This document shows, one piece after another, positions 23,859-38,583 of a DNA stretch of 64,000 bases. Source of the stretch: Paracoccus halophilus (lineage in GTDB: Bacteria; Pseudomonadota; Alphaproteobacteria; Rhodobacterales; Rhodobacteraceae). The stretch's first letter is position 1, and each line of letters starts with the position of its first letter. The notes under the pieces were generated by a model. The model was not told where the DNA came from, did no database searches, and saw nothing but the letters and a program-made list of their open reading frames with translations. The translations under genes were made by a program, and so were the position numbers. The stretch is taken from NCBI RefSeq assembly GCF_000763905.1, contig NZ_JRKN01000018.1, positions 1 through 64,000 of the forward strand, given 5' to 3'.

Positions 23859-25417
23859 TGCGCAAGCTTGCCACGGATCGCGTCGTCATCGTCGGCGCCG
23901 GTCTGGGCGGGCTTTACGCGGCGCTGGAACTGGCGCCGCGCCCGGTGCTGATGATTTCGCCCGAGGTTCTGGGGCAGGGCGCCAGTTCCGCTTGGGCGCA
24001 GGGCGGCGTGGCGGCGGCCATGGACCCGGCCGACAGCGCCGGGGCGCATGCCCGCGACACGCTGCGCGCCGGGGCCGGCACGGTCGATCCGCAGGTCGCG
24101 CAGATGGTCACGCGCGAGGCGCGCGAGCATGTCCTGGACCTGACGCGGCTGGGCACGCCCTTCGACCGGCGGCCGGATGGCAGCTATGTCATGTCGCGCG
24201 AGGCGGCGCACAGCTTCGCCCGCGTGGTGCGCGTGCGCGGCGATCAGGCCGGGGCCGAGATCATGCGCGCGCTGATCGCGCAGGTGCGGCAGACCCCGTC
24301 GATCCAGGTGCTGGAAGGCGTCGCCGCCAGCGGGCTGGTGCTGCACGACGGCCGGGTCGCGGGCGTCGAGGTGACGCGCGCCGAGGGCTCCGGGCCGGTC
24401 GCGATCCGGGCGCCGGCGGTGCTGCTGGCGGGCGGCGGCTCGGGCGGGCTTTATGCGGTCACGACCAATCCGCCGCGCATCCGGGGGCAGGTGATCGGCA
24501 TGGCCGCACGCGCGGGCGCGGTGATCGCTGATGCCGAATTCGTGCAGTTCCACCCCACCGCGATAGATAGCGGCGAGGATCCGGCACCGCTTGCCACCGA
24601 GGCGCTGCGCGGCGAGGGCGCGCATCTGGTCAACCGGCTGGGTGAGCGCTTCATGCTGGACCTCCACCCGGATGCGGAGCTTGCGCCGCGCGACGTGGTG
24701 GCGCGCGGGGTCTATGCGCAAAGCCAGGCCGGGCTGCGGCCGGCGCTGGACACGCGCCACTGTCTGGGCGCCCGCATCCTGAGCGATTTTCCCGCCGTCG
24801 CGGCGGCCTGCGCCCGGGCCGGGATCGATCCCGGCCGCGCGCCGATCCCGGTGGCGGCGGCGGCGCATTACCATATGGGCGGGGTGGCGGTCGATGCCGA
24901 TGGCCGCGCCAGCCTGCCGGGGCTCTGGGTCTGCGGCGAGGCCTCGGCCACCGGCCTGCATGGCGCGAATCGCCTGGCCTCGAACGGGCTTCTCGAGGCG
25001 CTGGTCTATGCCCGCCGCGCGGCGCTCTCGATCGCCGCCAGCCTCCCCGAGGCAGGCGATGCGCCAGAGGTCACGCTGCCCGCGCCCGTGCCCGCGCCGC
25101 TGCCCGATCCGGCGCTGGTCGCGCGGCTGCGCCGTACCATGACCGATGGCGCAGGCGTCATGCGCGATGCCCGGGGGCTGAGCCGCTGCCTGCGCGAGAT
25201 CGCCGCGATCGAGGCCGCCCAGCCGGATTGTCCCGCGCTTCTGAACATGACCGCGACCGCGACGCTGATCGCCGCCGCCGCGCTCATGCGGCGCGAAAGC
25301 CGCGGCGCGCATTGCCGCAGCGATTTCCCGCAGACCGCCGCCGAGGGCCGGCGTTCGCGCCTGTTGCTGGCCGACGCCATGGCGCTGCGCGCGCGCCTGC
25401 GCCCGGAACTGACCTGA
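23858..25417 (+). CDS. nadB: L-aspartate oxidase
   Basis: The 519-residue FAD enzyme makes iminoaspartate for NadA. It has an N-terminal dinucleotide motif (VVIVGAGLGGLYAALEL), GASSAWAQGGVAAA, the FAD/substrate loop FVQFHPTA, HYHMGGVAVD, and GLHGANRLASNGLLEALVY. A C-terminal helical part follows. Translation is coupled to nadA by the shared TGATG. No nadC follows; the next gene is glgP. Confidence 0.96.
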   Translation: MRKLATDRVVIVGAGLGGLYAALELAPRPVLMISPEVLGQGASSAWAQGGVAAAMDPADSAGAHARDTLRAGAGTVDPQVAQMVTREAREHVLDLTRLGTPFDRRPDGSYVMSREAAHSFARVVRVRGDQAGAEIMRALIAQVRQTPSIQVLEGVAASGLVLHDGRVAGVEVTRAEGSGPVAIRAPAVLLAGGGSGGLYAVTTNPPRIRGQVIGMAARAGAVIADAEFVQFHPTAIDSGEDPAPLATEALRGEGAHLVNRLGERFMLDLHPDAELAPRDVVARGVYAQSQAGLRPALDTRHCLGARILSDFPAVAAACARAGIDPGRAPIPVAAAAHYHMGGVAVDADGRASLPGLWVCGEASATGLHGANRLASNGLLEALVYARRAALSIAASLPEAGDAPEVTLPAPVPAPLPDPALVARLRRTMTDGAGVMRDARGLSRCLREIAAIEAAQPDCPALLNMTATATLIAAAALMRRESRGAHCRSDFPQTAAEGRRSRLLLADAMALRARLRPELT

Positions 25418-25599
25418 GCCGATTGCCGGTCGGCCGTCCTTCGCGTGCCGGATTGCCGGATTTTGCGTCGATTTTGCCGCGAGTCGGTTATCGCTAACGG
25501 CTTTTTCCGCGCCAGCGCTTGCTTTCGCATGAGGTTTCCGTAAGCAGGATCAAGGGGAGCCCGCATGTTCCGCCGGGCGTAGAGATTGCAAGGTGACAA
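25418..25599 (+). promoter_or_regulatory. Leader region of the glycogen operon
   Basis: This 182-base gap between nadB and glgP is the only plausible place for the glg promoter, because all later gaps are under 50 bases or are overlaps. It holds a short direct repeat (GCCGGATT twice at about 25448-25463) and no clear hairpin terminator for nadAB. No sigma-70 boxes of normal spacing could be fixed. Confidence 0.35.
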
Positions 25600-27993
25600 A
25601 TGGCCATGGACGACCTGCCCAGGACCGATCTCCGTGCCGCGATTATGTGGCATCTGACCTATACGCTGGGCAAGGACCCCGATCACGCGCAGCTTTTCGA
25701 CTGGCGCATGGCGCTGAGCCATGCGGTGCGCGACCGCATCGTCGACCGCTGGATGACGGCGACGCGGGACACCTATCGCGCCGATGCCAAGCGCGTCTAT
25801 TACCTGTCGATGGAATTCCTGATCGGGCGTCTGCTCGAGGACAATATCGTCAACCTGCAAATGACCGATCAGGCGCGCGCGGCCATCGAATCCCTTGGCC
25901 TCGACTATCGCCAGCTTCTGCTGGACGAACCCGATGCCGCGCTTGGCAATGGCGGGCTGGGCCGGCTGGCGGCATGTTTCATGGAATCGCTGGCGACGCT
26001 GGGCTGCCCCGCCTATGGCTACGGTATCCGCTATGAGCACGGGCTGTTCCGGCAGTCCTTTCTCGACGGCCGCCAGCAGGAGGCGCCCGAGGACTGGCTG
26101 CAACAGCCCAATGCCTGGGAATTCGAGCGGCCCGAGGCCAGGTTCACCCTGGGTTTCGGCGGCAACATCCTGACCCGGGCCGGCACCACCCGGTGGGAGC
26201 CGGAACATTTCGTCCAGGCCGAGGCCTTCGATACGCCGGTGATCGGCTGGCGGGGCCGCTGGGCCAATACGCTGCGGCTCTGGGCGGGGCGCGCGGTCAA
26301 TCCCTTTGACCTCGAGCGGTTCAATGCCGGCGATTTCGCCGCCGCGGCCGAGAATGAGGCGCTGGCCCGGACCATTTCGCGCGTGCTCTACCCCGAGGAT
26401 TCGACCGAAAAAGGCAAGTATCTGCGGCTGATGCAGGAATATTTCTTCTCGGCCGCCTCGATCCGCGACATCCTGCGCCGCTTCGAGACGGCGCATCAGG
26501 ACCTGCGTCTGTTGCCGCAGAAGGTCGCGATCCAGATGAACGACACCCATCCGGCCATTGCCGGGCCGGAACTGGTGCGGCTGCTGCATGACGAACGCGG
26601 CCTGCCCTTTGACGAGGCGCTGGATATCGCGCGGGGCTGCCTGAACTACACGAACCACACATTGCTGCCCGAGGCGCTGGAAAGCTGGGGCGAGGCCCTG
26701 TTCGCAAGCCTGCTGCCGCGCCATCTGCAACTGATCGACCGCATCGACGACGCCCATGCCAAGGCGCATCCGGCGCGCAGGGTTTCGGCGCATGGCGATG
26801 GCCGGGTCAGGATGGGCGAGCTGTCCTTTATCATGTCGAATCGCGTCAATGGCGTGGCCGCGCTGCATACCGGGCTGATGAAGACCACGGTCTTCAGGGA
26901 ACTGAACGATCTGCATCCGGGGCGTATCGTCAATGAAACCAACGGCGTCACGCCGCGCCGCTGGGTGCATTCGTGCAACCCCCGCCTGTCGGCGCTGATC
27001 ACCGACACGATCGGCGATGGCTGGATCGGCGATCTGGAAAAGCTGACTGAGCTTGAGCCGCATATCGACGATGCGGACTGGCTGGCGCGATTTGCCCAGG
27101 TCAAGACCGACAACAAGGCCGGGCTGTGCGACTGGGTGACGCGCGAACATGAGCTGATGCTGAACCCGGAGGCGATCTTCGACGTGCAGATCAAGCGCAT
27201 CCACGAATACAAGCGCCAGCACCTGAACATCCTTGAGGCCATCGCGCTCTGGCAGGAGATCAGGGACAATCCGGGTGCCGGCTGGACGCCCCGGGTCAAG
27301 ATCTTCGGCGGCAAGGCGGCGCCGGGCTATTTCTTTGCCAAGGACATCATCCGGCTGATCAACGACGCCGCGCGCGTGATCAATGCCGATGCGGCCACGC
27401 ACGGGCTTTTGCAGATCATCTACCTGCCCAATTACAACGTCACCATGGCCGAACGCCTGATCCCCGCCGCCGATCTGTCGGAACAGATCTCGACCGCCGG
27501 AAAAGAGGCCTCGGGCACCGGCAACATGAAATTCGCCCTGAACGGCGCGCTGACCATCGGCACGCTGGACGGCGCCAATGTCGAGATCCGCGAGCGGGTG
27601 GGCAAGGAGAACTTTTTCCTCTTCGGCATGACCGTGGATGAGGCCGAGGCCCGGCGTCAGGTCGAAAACCATGCGGCAGGCGCCATCGCCGCCGATCCGC
27701 GCCTGGCCCGCGCCATCGAGGCGATCCGCGCGGGCGCCTTCAGCCCCGATGAGCCGGATCGCTACGCGGGCATCGTCGGGAACCTGACCGGGCCGGATTA
27801 TTTCCTCGTCGCTTCGGATTTCAGCGATTACTGGCGCGCGCAGCGCGAGGTCGACCAGGCTTATGCGGACAAACGGAACTGGGCGCGGATGGCGGCGCTG
27901 AACGCCGCGCGGTCGGGCTGGTTCTCGTCTGATCGCACGATCCGTGGTTACATGGCCGATATCTGGGGGGCGCGCAGCCTGACCGGAAACTAA
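25600..27993 (+). CDS. glgP: Glycogen phosphorylase
   Basis: This 797-residue PLP enzyme releases glucose-1-phosphate from glycogen ends. It shows YYLSMEFLIGR, DAALGNGGLGRLAACFMES, QMNDTHPAIAGPEL and the C-terminal PLP region EASGTGNMKFALNGALT, with the PLP lysine at about residue 644. AGGTGA precedes the ATG. It leads a seven-gene operon, a placement that puts degradation and synthesis under one control. Confidence 0.97.
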   Translation: MAMDDLPRTDLRAAIMWHLTYTLGKDPDHAQLFDWRMALSHAVRDRIVDRWMTATRDTYRADAKRVYYLSMEFLIGRLLEDNIVNLQMTDQARAAIESLGLDYRQLLLDEPDAALGNGGLGRLAACFMESLATLGCPAYGYGIRYEHGLFRQSFLDGRQQEAPEDWLQQPNAWEFERPEARFTLGFGGNILTRAGTTRWEPEHFVQAEAFDTPVIGWRGRWANTLRLWAGRAVNPFDLERFNAGDFAAAAENEALARTISRVLYPEDSTEKGKYLRLMQEYFFSAASIRDILRRFETAHQDLRLLPQKVAIQMNDTHPAIAGPELVRLLHDERGLPFDEALDIARGCLNYTNHTLLPEALESWGEALFASLLPRHLQLIDRIDDAHAKAHPARRVSAHGDGRVRMGELSFIMSNRVNGVAALHTGLMKTTVFRELNDLHPGRIVNETNGVTPRRWVHSCNPRLSALITDTIGDGWIGDLEKLTELEPHIDDADWLARFAQVKTDNKAGLCDWVTREHELMLNPEAIFDVQIKRIHEYKRQHLNILEAIALWQEIRDNPGAGWTPRVKIFGGKAAPGYFFAKDIIRLINDAARVINADAATHGLLQIIYLPNYNVTMAERLIPAADLSEQISTAGKEASGTGNMKFALNGALTIGTLDGANVEIRERVGKENFFLFGMTVDEAEARRQVENHAAGAIAADPRLARAIEAIRAGAFSPDEPDRYAGIVGNLTGPDYFLVASDFSDYWRAQREVDQAYADKRNWARMAALNAARSGWFSSDRTIRGYMADIWGARSLTGN

Positions 27994-28028
27994 GGTCGCG
28001 CCGCAGCCATCGCAAAAAGGGGGAAGAC

Positions 28029-30236
28029 ATGGCCATGATCGACCCGAACGAGATCGCAGACCTCTCGGTCCTGAATCGGATCGTGCAGGGGCGCCATGAC
28101 GATCCCTTTGCCGTTCTGGGACCGCATCGGCGCGACCGTGTGCGCCATGTCACCGTATTCGATCCGGGCGCCGCGGAAATGGCCGCGCTGGTCGCCGGCA
28201 AGGCCCATCCGCTGGACCCGGTCGAGGGCTATTCCGGCCTGTTTCACGGCAAGGTGCCGGGGGCGAAACCCTATCGCCTGCGCGGCCGGCGCGAGGCCGA
28301 GGAATGGCAGGTCGAGGACGCCTATCGTTTCGGCCCGGTCCTGGGCGAGATGGACGAATACCTGCTGGGCGAGGGCACGCATCGGCGCATCTGGCAGGTC
28401 CTAGGCGCGCATGTGATCGAACACGAGGGCGTGCGCGGCACGCATTTCGCGGTCTGGGCGCCCAATGCGCGGCGCGTGTCCGTGATCGGGGATTTCAACG
28501 CCTGGGACGGGCGGCGCCATGTCATGCGCCGGCGCGGCGCGACCGGCGTGTGGGAAATCTTCATGCCGGAACTGGGCGAGGGCACGGCCTATAAATATGA
28601 AATCCTGGGCGCCTATGGCAGCCTGCATCAAAAGGCCGATCCGGTGGGTTTCGGATCGCAGCACCCGCCGGCCACGGCCTCGGTCGTGCGCGACATTTCG
28701 GGCTATGGCTGGTCGGATCAGGGCTGGATGGGGACGCGCGCGGATGCGCAGCGCGTGGACCGGCCGATCTCGATCTACGAGGTGCATCTGGGCAGCTGGC
28801 GCCGCAAGGATGGCGGCCGGCCGATTTCCTACAAGGAAGCCGCGAGCGAACTGGTCGAATATGCATCAGATATGGGGTTTACCCATCTGGAATTGCTGCC
28901 GATTTCTGAATATCCATTCGATGGATCATGGGGCTATCAGCCGGTCGGCATGTTCGCGCCCACGATCCGTTTCGGGCCCCCGCATGAGTTCCGCGATCTG
29001 GTCAATGCCGCGCATAAGGCCGGGCTGGGGGTGATCCTTGACTGGGTGCCCGGCCATTTCCCGACCGATGCGCATGGGCTGGGCCAGTTCGACGGCACCG
29101 CGCTATACGAGCATGCCGACCCGCGCGAGGGGTTCCATCAGGACTGGAACACGCTGATCTATAATTACGGCCGGGTCGAGGTGATGAATTACCTGACCTC
29201 GAACGCGCTTTACTGGCTGCGGGAATACCATGTGGACGGGCTGCGCGTGGATGCCGTGGCCTCGATGCTTTACCGCGACTATTCGCGATCCGATGGCGAA
29301 TGGGTCCCCAACAAGGATGGCGGCCGCGAGAATTACGAAGCCATCGCCATGCTGCAGGAGATGAACCGCCTGACCTATGGCGAGGAACCGGGGATCATGA
29401 CGGTGGCCGAGGAATCGACATCCTATCCCAAGGTGTCGCGGCCGGTGCATGAGGGCGGGCTGGGCTTTGGCTTCAAGTGGAACATGGGCTGGATGAACGA
29501 CACGCTGGATTACATGACCCGCGATCCGGTCCATCGCCGCCACCATCACCACCAGATGACATTCGGCCTGCATTACGCGTTTTCGGAAAATTTCATCCTG
29601 CCGATCAGCCATGACGAGGTGGTGCATGGCAAGGGCTCGATGCTGTCCAAGATGCCCGGCGACGGGTGGGAGAAATTCGCCAATCTGCGCGCATATTACG
29701 GCTTCATGTGGGGGCATCCGGGCAAGAAGCTGCTGTTCATGGGCCAGGAATTCGCGCAGGGCGCGGAATGGAACCATGACGCGGAAATCGACTGGGCCTG
29801 CATGGGCCATCCGCTGCATTACGGCATGCAGCAACTGGTGCGCGACCTGAACGCGCTCTATCGCGCGACGCCCGCGCTTTACGCGCGCGACTGCGACGGC
29901 GCCGGCTTCCAGTGGATCGAGGCGAATGACGCCGACAATTCCGTCTATGCCTGGATCCGGCGCGGCAATTCCGGCGACCCCGAGGCGGTGGTCCTGTGCA
30001 ATTTCACCCCGGTTGAGCGCTCCGCCTATCGCCTGGGCTTTCCGCAGCCCGGGCGCTGGCGCGAGGCGCTGAATACGGATGCCGAGGCCTATGGCGGCGG
30101 CGGGCGCGGCAATCTGGGCCATGTCACCGCCGTGCCGGGCGAAAGCCATGGCCAGCCCGCCCATGCCGATATCGTCCTGCCGCCGCTTTCCACGCTGATC
30201 TTCGTCAAGGACAGGGACGATACCGCCACGAACTAG
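28029..30236 (+). CDS. glgB: 1,4-alpha-glucan branching enzyme
   Basis: The 735-residue enzyme introduces alpha-1,6 branches into glycogen. It has two N-terminal carbohydrate-binding/beta-sandwich parts (about 20-230), a GH13 barrel and a C-terminal beta domain. Catalytic residues are visible: nucleophile Asp408 in LRVDAVASMLYRDY, acid/base Glu461 in VAEESTSYP, and the stabiliser Asp in PISHDEVVHGKGSM. AGGGGGAAG precedes the ATG. The gap to glgP is 35 bases. Confidence 0.97.
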   Translation: MAMIDPNEIADLSVLNRIVQGRHDDPFAVLGPHRRDRVRHVTVFDPGAAEMAALVAGKAHPLDPVEGYSGLFHGKVPGAKPYRLRGRREAEEWQVEDAYRFGPVLGEMDEYLLGEGTHRRIWQVLGAHVIEHEGVRGTHFAVWAPNARRVSVIGDFNAWDGRRHVMRRRGATGVWEIFMPELGEGTAYKYEILGAYGSLHQKADPVGFGSQHPPATASVVRDISGYGWSDQGWMGTRADAQRVDRPISIYEVHLGSWRRKDGGRPISYKEAASELVEYASDMGFTHLELLPISEYPFDGSWGYQPVGMFAPTIRFGPPHEFRDLVNAAHKAGLGVILDWVPGHFPTDAHGLGQFDGTALYEHADPREGFHQDWNTLIYNYGRVEVMNYLTSNALYWLREYHVDGLRVDAVASMLYRDYSRSDGEWVPNKDGGRENYEAIAMLQEMNRLTYGEEPGIMTVAEESTSYPKVSRPVHEGGLGFGFKWNMGWMNDTLDYMTRDPVHRRHHHHQMTFGLHYAFSENFILPISHDEVVHGKGSMLSKMPGDGWEKFANLRAYYGFMWGHPGKKLLFMGQEFAQGAEWNHDAEIDWACMGHPLHYGMQQLVRDLNALYRATPALYARDCDGAGFQWIEANDADNSVYAWIRRGNSGDPEAVVLCNFTPVERSAYRLGFPQPGRWREALNTDAEAYGGGGRGNLGHVTAVPGESHGQPAHADIVLPPLSTLIFVKDRDDTATN

Positions 30237-30284
30237 ACTGCCAGCCCGCCGCGCGCGGTGAAATTTACATGAGGAGGAGGGAAG

Positions 30285-31550
30285 ATGGTTACCCGCAACG
30301 ACAGGCTCTCCAATCGCAGCATGGCCTTTGTGCTGGCGGGCGGGCGCGGATCGCGGCTCAGGGAGCTGACCGACCGCCGGGTGAAGCCGGCCGTCTATTT
30401 CGGTGGCAAGTCCCGGATCATCGACTTCGCGCTGTCCAATGCGCTGAATTCCGGCATCCGCAAGATCGCGCTGGCCACGCAATACAAGGCGCATTCCCTG
30501 ATCCGCCATGTCCAGCGCGGCTGGAACTTCTTTCGCGCCGAGCGCAACGAGTTTCTCGATATCCTGCCGGCGTCGCAGCGATATGACGAGGCGACTTGGT
30601 ATCGCGGCACGGCCGATGCGGTGGCGCAGAATATCGACATCATCGACAGCTATCATGTCGAATATGTGCTGATCCTGGCAGGCGACCATATCTACAAGAT
30701 GGATTACGAGCTGATGATCCGCCAGCATGTCGAAACCGGCGCCGATGTGACCATCGGCTGCCTGACGGTGCCGCGGGCCGAGGCCTCGGCCTTTGGCGTG
30801 ATGGCGGTGGATGCGGCCGACCGGATCACCAGCTTCCTGGAAAAGCCGAAAGATCCGCCCGGCACGCCGGAAAACCCCGATGTCACACTGGCCTCGATGG
30901 GGATTTACGTGTTTCGCTGGGATTTCCTGCGCGAGTTGCTGATCCGCGACATGCAGGACCAGAATTCCAGCCATGATTTCGGCAATGACCTGATCCCCGA
31001 GATCGTCAGGAACGGCAAGGCGCAGGCGCATCGCTTTTCCGAAAGCTGCGTGCGCTCCAGCCCCGATGCGCCGGTCTATTGGCGCGATGTGGGCACCATA
31101 GACGCCTTCTGGCGGGCCAATATCGACCTGACCGATTTCACCCCGGAACTGGATCTGTGGGATCGCGACTGGCCGATCTGGACCTATTCGGAATCGGTGC
31201 CGCCGGCCAAGTTCATCCATGACGAACCGACCCGGCGCGGCCATGCCGTCAGTTCCATGGTGTCCGGCGGCTGCATCATCTCGGGCACCGATATCCGCCA
31301 GTCGCTGCTGTTCACCCATGTCAAGACGAATTCCTTTGCCAGTCTCGACGGGGCGGTGGTCCTGCCTTATGTGAACGTCGCCCGCCATGCGCGGCTGAAA
31401 AACGTGGTGATCGACCGCGGTGTCCATATCCCCGAGGGCCTCGTGGTGGGCGAGGATCCCGAAGCGGACGCGAAATGGTTCCGCGTCACCGGGGGCGGCG
31501 TCACCCTGATCACCAGGGAAATGCTGCTGCGAAGGGAAGCCTCGTTATGA
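30285..31550 (+). CDS. glgC: Glucose-1-phosphate adenylyltransferase
   Basis: The 421-residue ADP-glucose pyrophosphorylase commits glucose-1-phosphate to glycogen. Landmarks are [19 protein letters not shown] at the N-terminus (nucleotide site and allosteric Arg/Lys region), [24 protein letters not shown], and the C-terminal left-handed beta-helix. GAGGAGGAGGGAAG is an unusually strong ribosome site. The stop overlaps the glgA start (ATGA). The family is under allosteric control by glycolytic intermediates. Confidence 0.97.
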   Translation: MVTRNDRLSNRSMAFVLAGGRGSRLRELTDRRVKPAVYFGGKSRIIDFALSNALNSGIRKIALATQYKAHSLIRHVQRGWNFFRAERNEFLDILPASQRYDEATWYRGTADAVAQNIDIIDSYHVEYVLILAGDHIYKMDYELMIRQHVETGADVTIGCLTVPRAEASAFGVMAVDAADRITSFLEKPKDPPGTPENPDVTLASMGIYVFRWDFLRELLIRDMQDQNSSHDFGNDLIPEIVRNGKAQAHRFSESCVRSSPDAPVYWRDVGTIDAFWRANIDLTDFTPELDLWDRDWPIWTYSESVPPAKFIHDEPTRRGHAVSSMVSGGCIISGTDIRQSLLFTHVKTNSFASLDGAVVLPYVNVARHARLKNVVIDRGVHIPEGLVVGEDPEADAKWFRVTGGGVTLITREMLLRREASL

Positions 31551-32959
31551 CAAGGGTCCTGTCCGTCACCTCGGAATGCGTGCCGCTGATCAAGACCGGC
31601 GGGCTGGCGGATGTGGCGGGCGCCCTGCCGGGCGCGCTGGCCGGGCATGGCGTCGCGATGCGGACATTGCTGCCGGGTTACCGCGCCGTCCTGGCCGCGC
31701 AGGGCGATGCGCCGGTGGTGATGGATCTGGGCGATCTGTTCGGCGGGCCGGCCCGCATCCGGCAGGGCGCGCTTGGCGATGCGGTGCTTTACGTGCTGGA
31801 TGCGCCCTATCTGTTCGACCGCGATGCCGGCCCCTATCTGGGCGCGGATGGCAGGGACTGGCCCGACAATCCGCAGCGTTTCGCGGCGCTGTGCCGGGCC
31901 GCGGCGCTGATCGCGCGCGACGGCATCGGCGACTGGCGCCCGCAGGTCCTGCATCTGCATGACTGGCAGGCGGGGCTGACCCCGGTCTATCTGCGCCAGC
32001 TTGAGGTCGGCGATGTCCGCACCCTGCTCACCATCCACAATATCGCCTTTCAGGGGCTGGCCCCGGCGCATATGCTGAGCGCGCTGCACCTGCCCGCCCA
32101 TCTCTTCACGCCGCATGGCTTTGAATATTGGGGCCGGATCAGCGCGCTCAAGGCGGGGATCGTCTTTGCCGACAAGGTCTCGACCGTCAGCCCGACCTAT
32201 GCCGAGGAACTGATGACGCCGGAATTCGGCATGGGGATGCAGGGGGTGCTGGCCAGCCGCGCCTCCGATTTCGCGGGCATCCTGAACGGCATCGACCTGG
32301 ATGTCTGGACGCCGCCCTATCCCGATCCCGCCGGCAAGGCCGCCTTTCGCGAGGCGCTGCGCGCCGAGTTCGGCCTGCCCGGCGCCGAGGGACCGCTTTG
32401 CGTCGCCATCTCGCGCCTGTCGGGGCAAAAGGGGCTGGATCTGCTGATCGAGGCGCTGCCCGCGCTGCTGGAGCAGGGCGGCCAGCTGGCGGTTCTGGGC
32501 TCGGGCGATCCGGCGATCGAGGCGGCGCTGCGCGCGGCGGCGGCGCGCCATCCGACCGGGGTAGCCCTGCGCGTCGGCTATGACGAGGCGCTGGCCCATC
32601 GCATGATCGCGGGGGGCGATGCGATCCTTGTGCCGTCGCGCTTTGAGCCCTGCGGCCTGACGCAGCTTTACGGGCTGCGCTTCGGCACGCTGCCGGTGGT
32701 CTCGCTGACCGGCGGGCTGGCCGATACGGTGATCAATGCCTCGACCGCGGCGCTGCGCGCGGGCGTGGCGACGGGGCTGCAATTCCATCCGGTCACGGCG
32801 CGGGCACTGTCGCGCGCGCTGGTCCGGCTTTGCGCGCTTTACCGCCAGCCCGAACTCTGGCAACGGATGGCGCGCAACGCCATGGCGCAGCCGGTGGGCT
32901 GGGATGCCTCGGCGGCAAGCTATGCCGAACTGTTTTACGAGATGACGACGGCCGAATGA
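31547..32959 (+). CDS. glgA: Glycogen synthase (ADP-glucose dependent)
   Basis: The 470-residue GT5 glycosyltransferase extends glycogen from ADP-glucose. The start [23 protein letters not shown] carries the ADP-glucose Lys16 in the KTGGL motif. The C-terminal domain has [14 protein letters not shown] and [22 protein letters not shown] with the catalytic Glu. It is joined by ATGA overlaps to both glgC and glgX. Confidence 0.97.
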   Translation: MTRVLSVTSECVPLIKTGGLADVAGALPGALAGHGVAMRTLLPGYRAVLAAQGDAPVVMDLGDLFGGPARIRQGALGDAVLYVLDAPYLFDRDAGPYLGADGRDWPDNPQRFAALCRAAALIARDGIGDWRPQVLHLHDWQAGLTPVYLRQLEVGDVRTLLTIHNIAFQGLAPAHMLSALHLPAHLFTPHGFEYWGRISALKAGIVFADKVSTVSPTYAEELMTPEFGMGMQGVLASRASDFAGILNGIDLDVWTPPYPDPAGKAAFREALRAEFGLPGAEGPLCVAISRLSGQKGLDLLIEALPALLEQGGQLAVLGSGDPAIEAALRAAAARHPTGVALRVGYDEALAHRMIAGGDAILVPSRFEPCGLTQLYGLRFGTLPVVSLTGGLADTVINASTAALRAGVATGLQFHPVTARALSRALVRLCALYRQPELWQRMARNAMAQPVGWDASAASYAELFYEMTTAE

Positions 32960-35041
32960 CGAACTGGACGATCAGCGCGGGGCATGCCGCGCCGCTGGGT
33001 GCGACTTTCGACGGCGAGGGCGTGAACTTCGCCGTGTTTTCCGTGCATGCAAGCAAGGTGGCGCTGTGCCTGTTCAGCCCGGACGGCAAGCGCGAGACGC
33101 ATCGCATCGAACTGCCCGAACGCGACGGCGATGTCTGGCACGGCTATATCCCCGGCCTGCGCCCGGGCCAGCTTTACGGCTATCGCGCCCATGGGCCCTA
33201 TGCCCCGGCCGAGGGGCAGCGTTTCAATCCCAGCAAGCTGCTGATGGATCCCTATGCCAAGCGGCTGACCGGGCACCCGGTCTGGCATGACGCGCTGATG
33301 GGCTATACCGTCGGCGCGCCCGAGGCCGATCTGTCGCTGGACCCGCGCGACAGCGCGCCCTATATGCCGCGCTCGGTGGTCGAGGATCCGTCCTTTGCCT
33401 GGGGCGACGACCATCCGCCCGGCACGCCCGTCTCGCGATCCATCATCTACGAGGCCCATGTGAAGGGTCTGACCCGGCAGCACCCCGGGGTGCCGAACCC
33501 CGGCACATTCCTGGGGCTGGCCTCGGAGCCGATGCTGGAGCATCTGCAAAAGCTGGGCATCACCGCCATCGAGCTGCTGCCCGTGCAGGCATTCCTGAAC
33601 GACCGCTTTCTGGTCGAAAAGGGGCTGGTGAATTTCTGGGGCTACCAGACGCTGGGCTTTTTCGCGCCCGATCCGCGCTATCTCTCGGCCGGCAATATCG
33701 CCGAGTTCCAGCACATGGTGGCGCGGCTTCATTCCGCCGGGATCGAGGTCATTCTGGATGTGGTCTATAACCACACCTGCGAGGGGAACGAGCTGGGCCC
33801 GACGCTCAGCTTTCGCGGGCTGGACAATCGCAGCTATTACCGGCTGGCCGAGGATCCGCGCCGTTACATCAACGATACCGGTACCGGCAACACGCTGAAC
33901 CTGAACCATCCGATGGTGCTGCGCATGGTCATGGACAGCCTGCGCTACTGGGTCGAGGTGATGCATGTGGACGGGTTCCGTTTCGACCTCTGCGCGACGC
34001 TGGGCCGGCGGGTGCGGGGCGGGTTTTCCTCAAGCGCGTCATTTTTCGATGCCATCCGGCAGGATCCGGTGCTGACCCGCGTCAAGCTGATCGCCGAGCC
34101 TTGGGATATCGGCCCGGGGGGCTATCAGCTGGGGGCTTTCCCGCCGCCCTTTCTGGAATGGAACGACAAGTATCGCGACGGCGTACGGCGCTTCTGGCGC
34201 GGCGATGCCGGGCAGGTGTCCGAGCTTGCCGACCGGCTGACCGGCTCGGCCCGGCAATTCGACCATTCCGGCCGGCCGGCGACCTCCTCGGTGAATTTCC
34301 TGACCGCGCATGACGGTTTCACGCTGATGGATACGGTCAGCTATGCCGCCAAGCACAATGACGCCAATGGCGAGGGCAACCGCGACGGCCATAGCGAGAA
34401 TTTCTCGGACAATATGGGCGTCGAGGGGCCGAGCGACGATCCCGCGATCACCGCGGCCCGCGCGCAGCGGCGCCGCAACATGCTGGCGACGCTGCTGTTG
34501 TCGCAGGGCACCCCGATGCTGCTGGCCGGGGATGAGCTGGGCAATTCGCAATCGGGCAACAACAATGCCTATTGTCAGGACAATCCCATCGGTTGGGTGG
34601 ACTGGCAGGGGGTGGATCCGGATTTCCTGGATTTCACCCGCCGCCTGATCGCATTGCGCCGTACCCACCCGATCCTGCGGCAAAAGCGCTTCCTGCATTC
34701 GCGCCAGCGGCTTCTGGACGGGCTGGGCGATCTGTTCTGGTGGCGCCCGGATGGCGGCGCGATGACGCTTGCCGACTGGGCGCGCGACGATCTGCGCGTG
34801 CTTGGCGTGGAAATGCGCATCGCCTCGGGCACGCCCGCCTATGCGCAGCGCGAAGAGGCGCTGTTCATGATCTTCAACGGCGGCGAGGCGCTGCCGGTCA
34901 AGCTGCCCAAGGCCCCTGCGGACTGGTGCTGGCGGCTGCATATCGACACCGACCGGCCCGGGCTTGCCCCGCAGATCATCCGCAATGACAAGCTGCCGGT
35001 CGCGGCGCAATCCGTGGTGCTGCTGGAACTGGAGCGCGCCG

Positions 35042-35049
<8 letters not shown>
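32956..35049 (+). CDS. glgX: Glycogen debranching enzyme GlgX
   Basis: The 697-residue GH13 isoamylase-type enzyme removes short alpha-1,6 branches left by GlgP. It has an N-terminal CBM48 domain (HAAPLGATFDGEGVNFAVFS) and the barrel motifs DVVYNHT, VDGFRFDLCATLGR with the nucleophile Asp, KLIAEPWDIGPGGY with the acid/base Glu, and FLTAHDGFTL. It overlaps glgA by 4 bases and malQ by 8 bases. Confidence 0.96.
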
Positions 35050-38505
<3,456 letters not shown>

Positions 38506-38583
38506 GAACAGCCGCCCGCGCTGCGGGGCGGGCCGTCCCGGATCGGCCGTTCCCGCGGCGCGAAAAACGCCTAGCCTGGCGGC

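Noticed and set aside
38506..38583. Possible terminator after pgm
   Set aside because: Only short imperfect stems of about five pairs are visible and there is no T tract.
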